Origin: Alphaproteobacteria bacterium
GTDB taxonomy: Bacteria > Pseudomonadota > Alphaproteobacteria > RF32 > CAG-239
Assembly (NCBI GenBank): GCA_017477035.1
Contig: JAFUXW010000184.1
Span: 1 to 11,966, forward strand
Direction of reading: 5' to 3'
Length of the DNA stretch: 11,966 nucleotides
The notes under the pieces are model-generated. The model was not told the origin of the DNA. It saw only the letters and a list, made by a program, of their open reading frames with translations, and ran no database searches. How positions within the stretch are numbered: position 1 is the first letter of the stretch; every line of letters begins with the position of its first letter. Shown here one piece after another: positions 9,001 to 11,966 of this stretch. A program made the position numbers and the translations under genes.

Positions 9001-11104
9001 TGAATATATTATGCTTAAAGAATTTATCCTGTACCCCTTTTAATGCCTTATTCATTTCCGCGTCAAAGGTTTTCGGCTTTTGCACCATCATATCCAGAAC
9101 GCTTCCGTCCGGCGCATTTTCTGTTTTGTGTAAACTTTGCGCCAAAACCGTTGTATCTTCCTCGGTTGTGATATTGCTATCTTTGATAAGAGCCGTTACC
9201 GTATTATTTGAGCGGTTGAGTATGGCCGAGCCGGAAAAGGCGCTGTTACCGTTGGCTTCAGTACCTTTCTCTTTCTCGCCGGCAACCGCTTCCATGGAAA
9301 TTTCGGCATAACTGTCAGATAAATTGGTGGCAAATACACTCAAATTATCGGTATTAACCGTAGAGTTCAGAATTTCGGCTTGAGTATCAGTTTTAACGGT
9401 ATTATTCAAAAACAACGCATATAAACCGGTTTCAAGCTGAATTGAGAAAAGACTGTCTGAGGTGAAAACCGTAGAATTTTCGTTGGTAGAAACGGCCGTT
9501 ACATCAATATCACCGTTGGTTGCATTTAAGGCTGATTCTCTGACGATGGCTTTTGATACGGTATCGGTTCCGACAGCGTAAATACCGATAGGCAATGCAA
9601 AAGCAAGTATTCGGTTATTGGCATCCAAGCTTGCCGAAGCGTCGGTTGAGATTTCAATGTTTTTGGCATTGTTGCCGACGGCATTGATTGTAGAACCGTC
9701 AACATTAACGATTGCCGAACTTCTGGCACCTTCAAACTTGTCATATACATCAGAGCTGAAATATTTTTCGAAGTAAGAATCACCGCTGAATATATATTCT
9801 ACTAAGGTAGGCGTTAAAAAGTTTGCATTTTCACTGGTTTCGCTTGATGCTTCGGCATGAATGTAAACGGATAAATCCGGATTTTCCGCATCAGATGCCG
9901 TTGCTTTTAAGGCGTTTATAATTGAACCATAAATATTCACTTCCGCTTCAGCCTTACCGGCAACCCCCCAAAGAGATGTCAACGCCGGTGTGTTCGCGTC
10001 AGGTGTGCAAACCGCATCTTCCAAAACATTGATAATAAATTCGCCGTCTTCAACCGGATTAGCCAAATCAAAACTTTTTTTCTGGGTTGATTTTGCCGTG
10101 AGCGAAACCGTATCTCCGGTTATATTTGAACGGTCGACAACATTAACGGTAGCTTTGGCTAAATCCACTCTTTGGTGTCTGTCAACTTCGGCAGTTGCCG
10201 AAATATCTATCTCATTAGCACCTATGTTTGCCTCTTTAATATCAACTCTGACATCTAATGTTTTGTCGTTATCGGAATCAAAACCGTCGCGCTTATGGGC
10301 AACGATTTTAACTTTTCCGCCTTCCAGACTGAAATTATCGGCATCTTTTATGTTATTTTGCACCAAACTGTCAAAAACTTGCTTGGCCTTTTCTTGTGTG
10401 GTGATTTTGCTTTGGTTTTTAACACCGGCCACAATTCCTCTATTTTCCTGGTATTCTCCGAAAACCTTAATATCTTTACCGTAAAGTTCGACATTTTCTT
10501 TGGCCATAATCCTACCGTTTACGGTAATCATGCCTTCGGACTTTTGCAATAATTCATTATATTTTTCGGCACCGTGTTCATAATCTGCAATATCATAAGT
10601 TACGCGTCCGTTATAGGCACGCTTAAGGTCATCATAGGTATCTTGTCTCGGGGTTGCCATTGTCAGTGAGCCGACGTTTAATACACCTGACGCCCCGACC
10701 ACAATGCCGTTCGGCGAAACAAAAATCGCGTGTCCGTTATAAAAGGCATCGCCCTTAACCGTATTGACGATACCGTTAATATTAACCTGATTATCTACCA
10801 AATTTACAAATTTATTATAACCCTGATCAAACTTCAAATTCGCAACATGACCGTTATCAAGGGTAAAATCCGTATATTGCCTAAAACCCGTAGTGCCGGA
10901 AACTTTTGCCGCATCGATGTTATAAACGCCGTTATTGCCCTGAACACCGGTAATATTTGTCGCAAAAACCGGTGTGATGTTCAAAAACATCATACTGTAT
11001 GCCGTTACAAACGACACAACCTTGCGGAATAATGATGGCTTTTTGAATACAATTTCTTGCGATTTTTTATTTTGAATTTTTTTGTTTTTAGTGGCTTTTG
11101 GCAT
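1..11104 (-). CDS. Giant TpsA-type filamentous adhesin (LktA/FHA-like), partial, 3' end beyond window
   Basis: This is a secreted surface adhesin or haemagglutinin-like exoprotein, the passenger of a two-partner secretion system. The frame is open for 3701 codons from ATG 11104 to base 2; base 1 belongs to the next codon and no stop is reached. Residues 1-48 are a long basic signal peptide and about 49-152 a TPS secretion domain with the motif SPNGIVVGASGVLNVGSL. From about 190 to 3281 come degenerate beta-strand repeats, broken by insertions near 663-722, 810-901, 1082-1149, 1202-1275, 1748-1810 and 2322-2401. A predicted coiled-coil block at 3282-3521 follows. Residues 3522-3701 return to Gly/Asn/Thr-rich beta sequence such as NGNITGTGTINM, then a Tyr/Pro-containing stretch (YDYFYPMSILGK). 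Only three Cys are present (366, 3377, 3478). The start is supported by AAGGGA eight bases upstream and by the signal peptide. It is divergent from the TpsB gene, its likely transporter. The receptor target and any toxic activity cannot be read from the sequence. Certainty is high for the TPS exoprotein class and lower for the LktA subfamily. Confidence 0.95.
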   Translation of the reverse strand, partial: MPKATKNKKIQNKKSQEIVFKKPSLFRKVVSFVTAYSMMFLNITPVFATNITGVQGNNGVYNIDAAKVSGTTGFRQYTDFTLDNGHVANLKFDQGYNKFVNLVDNQVNINGIVNTVKGDAFYNGHAIFVSPNGIVVGASGVLNVGSLTMATPRQDTYDDLKRAYNGRVTYDIADYEHGAEKYNELLQKSEGMITVNGRIMAKENVELYGKDIKVFGEYQENRGIVAGVKNQSKITTQEKAKQVFDSLVQNNIKDADNFSLEGGKVKIVAHKRDGFDSDNDKTLDVRVDIKEANIGANEIDISATAEVDRHQRVDLAKATVNVVDRSNITGDTVSLTAKSTQKKSFDLANPVEDGEFIINVLEDAVCTPDANTPALTSLWGVAGKAEAEVNIYGSIINALKATASDAENPDLSVYIHAEASSETSENANFLTPTLVEYIFSGDSYFEKYFSSDVYDKFEGARSSAIVNVDGSTINAVGNNAKNIEISTDASASLDANNRILAFALPIGIYAVGTDTVSKAIVRESALNATNGDIDVTAVSTNENSTVFTSDSLFSIQLETGLYALFLNNTVKTDTQAEILNSTVNTDNLSVFATNLSDSYAEISMEAVAGEKEKGTEANGNSAFSGSAILNRSNNTVTALIKDSNITTEEDTTVLAQSLHKTENAPDGSVLDMMVQKPKTFDAEMNKALKGVQDKFFKHNIFNKIKKVKLELGKDGENAAVEIGGAVVHNNTNNTTTAKIENSTVKADGDVTVRANTVDLVTNTATSDTQGEANYGASVAVIVSEQNNTTNATIDKSKVEAENVTVDATTELPMNIGSLTFGLRFPFKIMGMDSFFVGGRFASEANGKWSVSPATPKADDTAPVFELSGLAEQNLLTSYSALKPKFKMAGFFNNMAQTNSSAGKLSGSVSVVYNEVNTNTLAAIQNASEITADGDVDVNAVNSVIGYNGAGLVDILVKTINYKLPGQQDWVYEPTVDGGTAGIGANFVWDEYTNNATALIDNSTVKAEDGNINVDSATEQSYMNIILTGGKSETLGVDGSIHVQNISGDTIAKISNITDDNMVVAKNIDVNAGKATIRTTGGIIKRDDNTNEIVWKKQLKLTKEEEAALVDKQILYIREAKDEITNIIVQGALTQQKEEVESAQEQQSSSGIAIGASVNVTSIDRNVKATIENSEVEADNLAVNATTYNQKFNIEASGAFSGGVKEEQKDAGNLPQNIDNAQDEDDAKSVDSSISSKADDGSDDGSDDDENENLINNLLNNNNNNQNDNDENIIQKILGQFSLSVAGSVDVAKDDTKVEASVNNSELNIGDSLAVNAHREAKSILLGGAVAKSNKNGAGAAIAYNSQSGSVKSIINDSDIEFSGNNSALAVGADNKNWILNISIGAGASVNSDEQNQGFQSAVGGSLNMNTLKPEIVAAIENSIVKADDYAKKVDVDVSAKNDVDIYNIAGGGAYLSGNGSNGVGAGAAVNYNNVKNNIAAYVANSTMENINKLSILADADNNLSDFAVAGSLVTGSESGWAFDGSANINYIHDTVKAKILGSTITATDDIEVKANTNTDNLDAAGTINILTTEGGAGVGGDVVVNLFENDVTAEIGDSYTVGANLVPVTDRHTDILTAKDIKVAATSTEKVNNILAGAAVATKGAFLMAAANVNVNVIDNVVKSYVSGNLGTGRSTNLINSLNVAAYDETTIYTRGATVSAALSEETTAVIAGSVNVDKLEKTVEAKITNSKIKAKGDVTASAAAVNSMGGTKDDDNKYSRDDVTSAAYRDKLLHKNADGSYDGLNMKQDGDDYVSLDQDSDFWNWNMFFDIAGGSKAAVAGAGIGKVIENTVTAEISNSDITADNLYVLADDYSIKNIITSNISGSLKGSVGVSILYTKDNSTTSALIDNGSKLDILHNLTVDAANRKDNHQILIAGSGAMKGSLDANIAINDVEDKVYAKIDNGTTEKDIAAEKVIISANEDINAAHIVVSGGGAMNVAVDVNPIVNTYNATVESAIKNSKVKDAAIDMDAQNTANTLDVSAGVAGVAKGFTGVGVAIKNNYTGNIKSYIDNAVINTNRTIDIDANSVINSNNWIVGGGVAGQGATLITNVLLNDVNSTLEAGIKNSDIIKAGIISIDTNKDKTDHIDNNAIALGIAGQGLDAVVNVIDNEFTNTVTSYVDNTKSTEIGALEVYSNSDRRTNNINFGLSITGQGVGLAGNAVVNDINSTTRSYVDTKSKTLNVDGQLNVNSKDLTSARNSVVMGSLAGIGGSIGVNVNLYTANNLVKSEILSAKNGQINAGSSSLNSELANALDNTQLNVSVGLASLPIDVQVIKIGTPSETYSKAEQVSDVDKYISNIFSRIPQGLSTATTASNNLKSGAVSSVNGNLTTEFNTAINATSRLNGLKKEQKDGKTIDVLTDRLDLNSYNVVATGATIGVGVRDVQIANNTVAEVVGGKVESTQADVLLNANSNANVYMGKVNMEASGAQVSGGSDIYENSSETLAQIKNAEVNADDISVNSKSKSKATIDTSHVAVAIGGVVNVDLVEAKDTNKAVSLITGNTNIDASGKLTVHSTVDTDLQSLKLSVPVQGASIVSVLKNEATANTISRAIIENVNGKINTGNIDIVTDYDTMSVTARSNIVSVKAINIAEYNESGAFMNADFKSGIDSPDGLTLVNKGTTNIITARANSSKDILAYGRTHDVTVQGVGIYTGAFANAENTATSATVLKAKDHTANKLNIDQHLNSKAKADANGTKVTAAGVYAVAAEATDKSKMTLDVGGKNTILNRADIKATHNATSDADLKAFNLGLLVAGARLRLDSDMEADTIANIGGNFNVGDGLANVVITTNREAKLNKSSGTGGLINVADTGVSNTLKGQSILNLSGLKSSIENKNRMFILNQSQNNYNVKTTDGSGGVINVSDTSATSSFNTTTETNIENSDINSLSDFTIYTKDTTSVEDDESNGGGGFIAYVAGKANNSYASNANINIKNSNIKAGDIKMQASSGIGTKDLKEVTYTGNVGGVVAFEIIEVTNTITDTSEINFKNSVLEATHNAILETFSSNYFRQKIESGAYGLASKASGISHLNVTTNNKIVMDDKSAILANNELEIDFNSGNNLLSSVKSDVGNFAGDPVAKSYIDFKVNNTLENSGSLTAGNMLDINFMPGSNNYLTQFSESISTAAIASTTEDGKLTKIVNNIIDNKANADITSGKDIDISYSGGGGQLNSTIHWITKSVWGIINNSGTSVNIDLHNNHSLNNNGKITAGASNSKYMKINQDGTIDKTTLQGFYDGDYILNDGEFIDGAKLKEQILAEIDTELENVNNDIDEYSHALENADTIIASLVEQKADTQAVINELNSLIKKGAVLLESKTGGSGIYEGISAFDQKIQRDMGCIRYTNNDPGASSKITQTQYNTMMKDYVAALGENENLTMADFLSTSDYGFSSAQKTNIVNGYNDVTSRLSTTAHGFTKYIGKDGVTYIAAINPTGTGTAQSCDNIIDLNNKIENINNQIQNVEYVKANGDEIITGLVTERTKILNEYNTVWDTPASDYNYSSGDYSIVFNDIRGSKDARITINGLTNGNITGTGTINMTKSGLLVDNYSTRTLVFNNINTDTKTATNNFMVNGKSQAEFADKSQAISGQKVYDYFYPMSILGKSNKPSFDSLPTTGVHFVTNSTGIVGTTINNYYDNNHPLADTFDIPNPTVAPDITINGDINTD
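542..1261 (-). other. Coiled-coil block with a cysteine pair in the adhesin (residues 3282-3521)
   Basis: After the repeat array comes a block of about 240 residues with strong heptad character: KLKEQILAEIDTELENVNND, ALENADTIIASLVEQKADTQ, AVINELNSLIKK. A middle part follows with MGCIRYTNNDPGASS and then the polar segment ITQTQYNTMMKDYVAALGEN. A second coil runs through SCDNIIDLNNKIENINNQIQ and ends in LVTERTKILNEYN. Cys 3377 and Cys 3478 lie at the inner edges of the two coils, so an antiparallel hairpin closed by a disulphide is possible. Gly/Asn-rich beta sequence resumes at about residue 3524. The coiled-coil call is by eye. Confidence 0.7.
3902..4141 (-). other. Non-repeat insertion in the adhesin, probably helical (residues about 2322-2401)
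   Basis: The stretch runs from SETYSKAEQVSDVDKYISNI through FNTAINATSRLNGLKKEQKD to GKTIDVL. It is polar, with Lys/Glu/Gln and few of the Gly/Val strands that define the shaft. The sequence before (VQVIKIGTP) looks like an end strand, and the sequence after (LNSYNVVATGATIGVGV) returns to the repeat pattern. It may be a hinge or side domain. No family was recognised. Confidence 0.55.
5675..5863 (-). other. Asp-rich and aromatic insertion in the adhesin (residues about 1748-1810)
   Basis: The segment includes SMGGTKDDDNKYSRDDVTSA, AYRDKLLHKNADGSYDGLNM and KQDGDDYVSLDQDSDFWNWN, leading into MFFDIAGGSKAAVAGAG. NADGSYDG and DQDSD resemble Asp/Gly-rich calcium loops, and FWNWNMFF is an unusual aromatic cluster for a TPS shaft. 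It interrupts the repeats as a compact loop of about 60 residues. The calcium-binding idea is inference from composition only. Confidence 0.55.
7280..7501 (-). other. Acidic Asp/Asn-rich low-complexity linker in the adhesin (residues about 1202-1275)
   Basis: The segment is dominated by Asp, Glu, Asn and Ser: KEEQKDAGNLPQNIDNAQDE, DDAKSVDSSISSKADDGSDD and LINNLLNNNNNNQNDNDENI. It is probably disordered and exposed, and could bind divalent cations. At DNA level it contains a 12-bp tandem repeat and an aat/att-type run encoding consecutive Asn. It separates two repeat blocks (GAFSG before, FSLSVAGSVDV after). It lies close to the helical insertion near residue 1115, so this part of the shaft is heavily interrupted. 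Confidence 0.65.
7363..7394 (-). repeat. 12-bp tandem repeat, about 2.6 copies, inside the acidic linker
   Basis: On the plus strand catcatcgctac occurs twice in a row (7363-7374, 7375-7386), followed by the partial copy catcgtcg. On the coding strand it encodes repeating Asp-Asp-Gly-Ser. Because the unit is a multiple of three, copy-number change by slippage would alter linker length without breaking the frame. Confidence 0.75.
7659..7860 (-). other. Charged helical insertion in the adhesin (residues about 1082-1149)
   Basis: The segment reads IIKRDDNTNEIVWKKQLKL, then TKEEEAALVDKQILYIREAK, then TQQKEEVESAQEQQSSS. It has a high Glu/Lys/Gln content and heptad-like spacing of hydrophobics, so a helical hairpin or short coiled coil is likely. 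Ordinary repeats resume at GIAIGASVNVTSIDRNV. Confidence 0.6.
8402..8677 (-). other. Hydrophobic/aromatic insertion in the adhesin (residues about 810-901)
   Basis: This segment of about 90 residues breaks the repeat pattern. It contains LTFGLRFPFKIMGMDSFFVG, then a Trp-containing stretch (ANGKWSVSPATPKADDTAPV), and ends with SALKPKFKMAGFFNNMAQTN before repeats resume at GKLSGSVSVVYNEVN. The aromatic and Met-rich sequence suggests a small packed domain or binding surface on the shaft rather than a linker. No known domain was recognised. Confidence 0.55.
8939..9118 (-). other. Helical, lysine-rich insertion in the adhesin (residues about 663-722)
   Basis: Between two beta repeats the protein carries a non-repeat segment including VLDMMVQKPKTFDAEMNKAL, then KGVQDKFFKHNIF and KIKKVKLELGKDGE. 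It is amphipathic, basic and predicted by eye to be helical, unlike the Gly/Asn/Val repeats on either side (before: SNITTEEDTTVLAQ; after: GGAVVHNNTNN). It could be a loop or small domain projecting from the solenoid. No family was recognised. Confidence 0.6.
10649..10960 (-). other. TPS secretion domain (haemagglutination-activity domain) of the exoprotein
   Basis: Residues about 49-152 match the N-terminal domain that TpsB transporters recognise and that nucleates beta-helix folding. The visible core runs from INGIVN (109-114) through GHAIFVSPNGIVVGASG (124-140) to LNVGSLTMATP (142-152). SPNGI occupies the place of the conserved NPNGI, and NVGSLTMAT the place of the family's LNVGG/S-(F/L)-x-A-(S/T)-T. 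The Ser for Asn change at 130 is minor. Beta-type sequence continues past 190 (MITVNGRIMAKENVELYGKD), so the functional domain may extend to about 250. Confidence 0.88.
10961..11104 (-). other. Long signal peptide of the exoprotein (residues 1-48)
   Basis: The leader has an unusually long basic n-region of about 30 residues (MPKATKNKKIQNKK, then KKPSLFRK). A hydrophobic core (VVSFVTAYSMMFLNITPV) follows, with a likely signal peptidase I site after VFA at residue 48, giving mature TNITGVQG. Extended leaders are common in large two-partner and autotransporter exoproteins, where they are thought to slow inner-membrane release. This one does not closely match the classical ESPR consensus that I know. 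Confidence 0.85.
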
Positions 11105-11112
11105 AGGCGTAA

Positions 11113-11118
11113 TCCCTT
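11113..11118 (-). promoter_or_regulatory. Ribosome binding site of the exoprotein gene
   Basis: AAGGGA on the minus strand, with eight bases to the ATG at 11104, is a good purine-rich Shine-Dalgarno match at normal spacing. It decides the start in favour of this ATG, which also opens the signal peptide. Confidence 0.75.
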
Positions 11119-11129
11119 AATGTCGGCTG

Positions 11130-11157
11130 TTTATATCAATTTTACTTTGATTGCAAA
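11130..11157 (-). promoter_or_regulatory. Candidate promoter of the exoprotein gene (extended -10)
   Basis: Read on the minus strand, TGATATAAA (11138-11130) gives an extended -10 (TGn then TATAAA, five of six to consensus). A weak -35, TTTGCA (11157-11152), lies 16 bases upstream. Transcription would start near 11123, leaving a leader of about 20 bases that contains the ribosome site. A second, weaker alternative further upstream is TTGTAA, 17 bases, TATGCT. Neither has been tested. Confidence 0.5.
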
Positions 11158-11174
11158 CAACGATTTGTTTGTAA
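11151..11174. promoter_or_regulatory. Inverted repeat, candidate operator at the exoprotein promoter
   Basis: TTGCAAACAA, spacer CGAT, TTGTTTGTAA: ten-base arms with one mismatch (nine of ten pair). It overlaps the -35 region of the candidate exoprotein promoter and ends 47 bases before its start codon. The symmetry and 24-bp size fit a dimeric regulator's site. Because it lies upstream of the predicted transcription start, a DNA operator is more likely than an RNA hairpin. Confidence 0.5.
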
Positions 11175-11229
11175 AGTTCAATAAAAGTTTTCTAAGCATA
11201 CTATATTTCAGGCGTTTTTACAACATATT

Positions 11230-11244
11230 TTAACATTTTGTTAA
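11230..11244. repeat. Short inverted repeat in the divergent control region
   Basis: TTAACA, TTT, TGTTAA is a perfect six-base-arm palindrome midway between the two candidate promoters. It could be a protein site shared by both genes. In such AT-rich sequence a chance match is also plausible. Confidence 0.35.
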
Positions 11245-11261
11245 GCGGTTTTAATAATTAG

Positions 11262-11281
11262 TTAATTTTCATTGAAATTAA
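11262..11281. repeat. AT-rich inverted repeat over the transporter -35 element
   Basis: TTAATTT, six-base spacer, AAATTAA: perfect seven-base arms whose spacer and right arm cover the candidate -35 hexamer of the transporter gene. It may be an operator or a bend/UP-like element, or chance in AT-rich DNA. Confidence 0.35.
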
Positions 11282-11300
11282 TTAAATCAGCCTGTATTAT
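11272..11300 (+). promoter_or_regulatory. Candidate sigma-70 promoter of the transporter gene
   Basis: TTGAAA (11272-11277), a 17-base spacer and TATTAT (11295-11300) form a good housekeeping-type promoter: four of six at -35, five of six at -10, optimal spacing. The predicted start near 11307 leaves a leader of about 27 bases before the ATG at 11334. It points away from the exoprotein gene, so the two genes would be transcribed separately. Confidence 0.6.
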
Positions 11301-11333
11301 AAGCCATTAATTAAACAATATCGGACTGCAAAT

Positions 11334-11966
11334 ATGAAAAAAAATCTATTAATCTCAGTATCAAGCTCTTTGTTAGTTTTAGCCTCTTATTCAACCGCAT
11401 CGGCGCAAGTAACTCCGCAAGGTATTGCCGGACAACTCGGCACGGTGCAACAGCAGGATATTGAGGATATCAAGCGCATAGAAATGGAAAAACAAGGGTT
11501 GCGTGATTATGAAAATCGTCAGTTGGGGGCAGAGCAAAAAGCTAAAACAACGGCAAAAAAGCGCCAAAAAGCAACCGAACGCGCAAAACCGTCAGAATAT
11601 AAAACCAAAGGCGTGTATATTGAAAAGATTGAAGTTCCGGACAGCGAAATCCTGACTAAAGAAGAAATTGCCGATATTGTGAAAGATTATGAACAAACCA
11701 ATTTAACGATGGCCGATATTAAGGAATTAGTCGCCGATATCAATGAAATGTATCTTGATAAGGGTTATGTAACCGCTCGTGCCTATCTGCCGGAACAAAC
11801 TATTGAAAACGGTATTTTAAAGATAGCGGTAATGGAAGGTAAAGTCGGTGATGTCAAAATCGAGGGCAATCGTTGGACTAAAGAATCTCATATTAAAGAC
11901 CGCTTGGATATAAACGAAGGCGAAATCTTCAATGTTCAAAAACTTGAAGAAGATATGCTGATATAC
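11334..11966 (+). CDS. TpsB outer-membrane transporter (ShlB/FhaC type), partial, N-terminal 211 codons
   Basis: This is the transporter of the two-partner system. It should recognise the exoprotein's TPS domain in the periplasm with two POTRA domains and export it through a 16-stranded barrel; the barrel lies outside the window. Residues 1-24 are a signal peptide (MKKNLL, a hydrophobic Ser/Leu core, cleavage after ASA). Residues 25-92 are very charged, Gln/Lys/Glu-rich and probably helical (KRIEMEKQGLRDYENRQL), matching in place the N-terminal plug helix and linker of FhaC. Residues 94-170 form a typical ShlB-type POTRA (POTRA_2) with the signature GYVTARAYLPEQTIENGILK followed by VMEGKVGDVKIEGN. 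A second POTRA begins near 172. Family members are usually about 550-600 residues, so roughly a third is present. The start is the first ATG ahead of the signal peptide. The ribosome site is weak (CGGA, eight bases upstream). No stop or frameshift is seen. The alternative BamA/Omp85 role is unlikely given the POTRA signature and the divergent exoprotein gene. Confidence 0.93.
   Translation, partial: MKKNLLISVSSSLLVLASYSTASAQVTPQGIAGQLGTVQQQDIEDIKRIEMEKQGLRDYENRQLGAEQKAKTTAKKRQKATERAKPSEYKTKGVYIEKIEVPDSEILTKEEIADIVKDYEQTNLTMADIKELVADINEMYLDKGYVTARAYLPEQTIENGILKIAVMEGKVGDVKIEGNRWTKESHIKDRLDINEGEIFNVQKLEEDMLIY

Larger units (their letters stand above)
1262..10537 (-). repeat. Degenerate beta-strand repeat array encoding the adhesin shaft
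   Basis: Residues about 190-3281 are built from diverged units of very roughly 50-80 residues. A typical unit has a strand like IDMDAQNTANTLDV, a small-residue Gly/Ala/Val strand (SAGVAGVAKGFTGVGVAIKN), a stretch ending in SYIDN, IKNS or IENS, then a short strand such as TIDIDAN or DVTVRAN. On the plus strand this appears as recurring runs of ccggcaccgcc, gttatcaat and gaattgtcaat-like words. The pattern is the one expected of a right-handed beta-solenoid shaft of TPS adhesins. The units are too diverged at DNA level to call exact tandem copies, and I did not count them. Confidence 0.8.

Noticed and set aside
9990..10484. Plus-strand open frame of 164 codons
   Set aside because: It is antisense to the first part of the exoprotein, with a Ser/Leu/Ala/Thr-biased composition produced by the complementary strand of the repeat codons. 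There is no domain, no ribosome site and no operon context.
1262..10537. CRISPR-like or satellite DNA, suggested by recurring words such as ccggcaccgcc and gttatcaat
   Set aside because: The words fall at irregular spacing and in codon register with the exoprotein. They reflect repeated Gly-Ala-Gly-Val and Ile-Asp-Asn coding, not fixed repeats separated by spacers.
80..11032. The many other short plus-strand open frames, and short minus-strand ones at 3484-3699, 3991-4173 and 9526-9783
   Set aside because: All overlap the exoprotein gene in other frames. None has a recognisable domain or a good start, and neighbours overlap each other heavily, as expected of shadows of one long gene.
11230..11281. 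Possible intrinsic terminator or riboswitch between the two genes
   Set aside because: The inverted repeats here have short AT-only or nearly AT-only stems, with no GC-rich hairpin plus T-run. The genes diverge, so no terminator is expected, and the leaders are too short for a known riboswitch.
1..11966. Novel defence system, toxin-immunity island or mobile element
   Set aside because: Only the two secretion genes are present. No transposase, integrase, nuclease, immunity gene, terminal repeat or attachment site could be found.

Overview
The window holds one divergent two-partner secretion (type Vb) locus and nothing else I can support. On the minus strand a single reading frame runs from an ATG at 11104 down to base 2 without a stop. 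That is 3701 codons, and the gene continues past the left edge. It encodes a giant TpsA-type filamentous adhesin/haemagglutinin with a long signal peptide, an N-terminal TPS secretion domain and a very long array of degenerate beta-strand repeats, resembling the leukotoxin LktA/filamentous-haemagglutinin type of exoprotein. On the plus strand, starting at 11334 and running off the right edge, is the N-terminal 211 codons of its probable partner. This is a TpsB (ShlB/FhaC-type) outer-membrane transporter with signal peptide, charged helical linker, first POTRA domain and the start of a second.

Layout: 1-11104 (-) is the exoprotein; 11105-11333 is an AT-rich 229-bp shared control region; 11334-11966 (+) is the transporter. 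The control region carries a plausible promoter for each gene and several short inverted repeats. The strongest repeat (10-bp arms, 4-bp spacer) sits next to the candidate exoprotein -10 element. I checked the exoprotein frame codon by codon across the window and found no stop and no frameshift. Many plus-strand open frames lie opposite it, and I regard all of them as shadows.

Working model: both proteins go through Sec to the periplasm. The transporter's POTRA domains capture the TPS domain, and the adhesin is threaded through the barrel and folds outside the cell as a beta-solenoid. The repeat array is interrupted by several non-repeat insertions, mostly charged or helical. The largest, near the left edge, is predicted to be coiled coil and contains two of the only three cysteines seen.

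Organism: a Gram-negative (diderm) bacterium, since two-partner secretion needs an outer membrane. The DNA is moderately AT-rich with AT-rich non-coding sequence. A host-associated low-GC lineage (for example gut-dwelling Alphaproteobacteria, Elusimicrobia or Fusobacteria, where very large adhesins of this type occur) would fit, but that is a guess and no marker gene is present. I see no tRNA, rRNA, CRISPR array, insertion sequence or phage gene. The locus is a recognisable system type. What may be new is the size and the insertion domains of this exoprotein.
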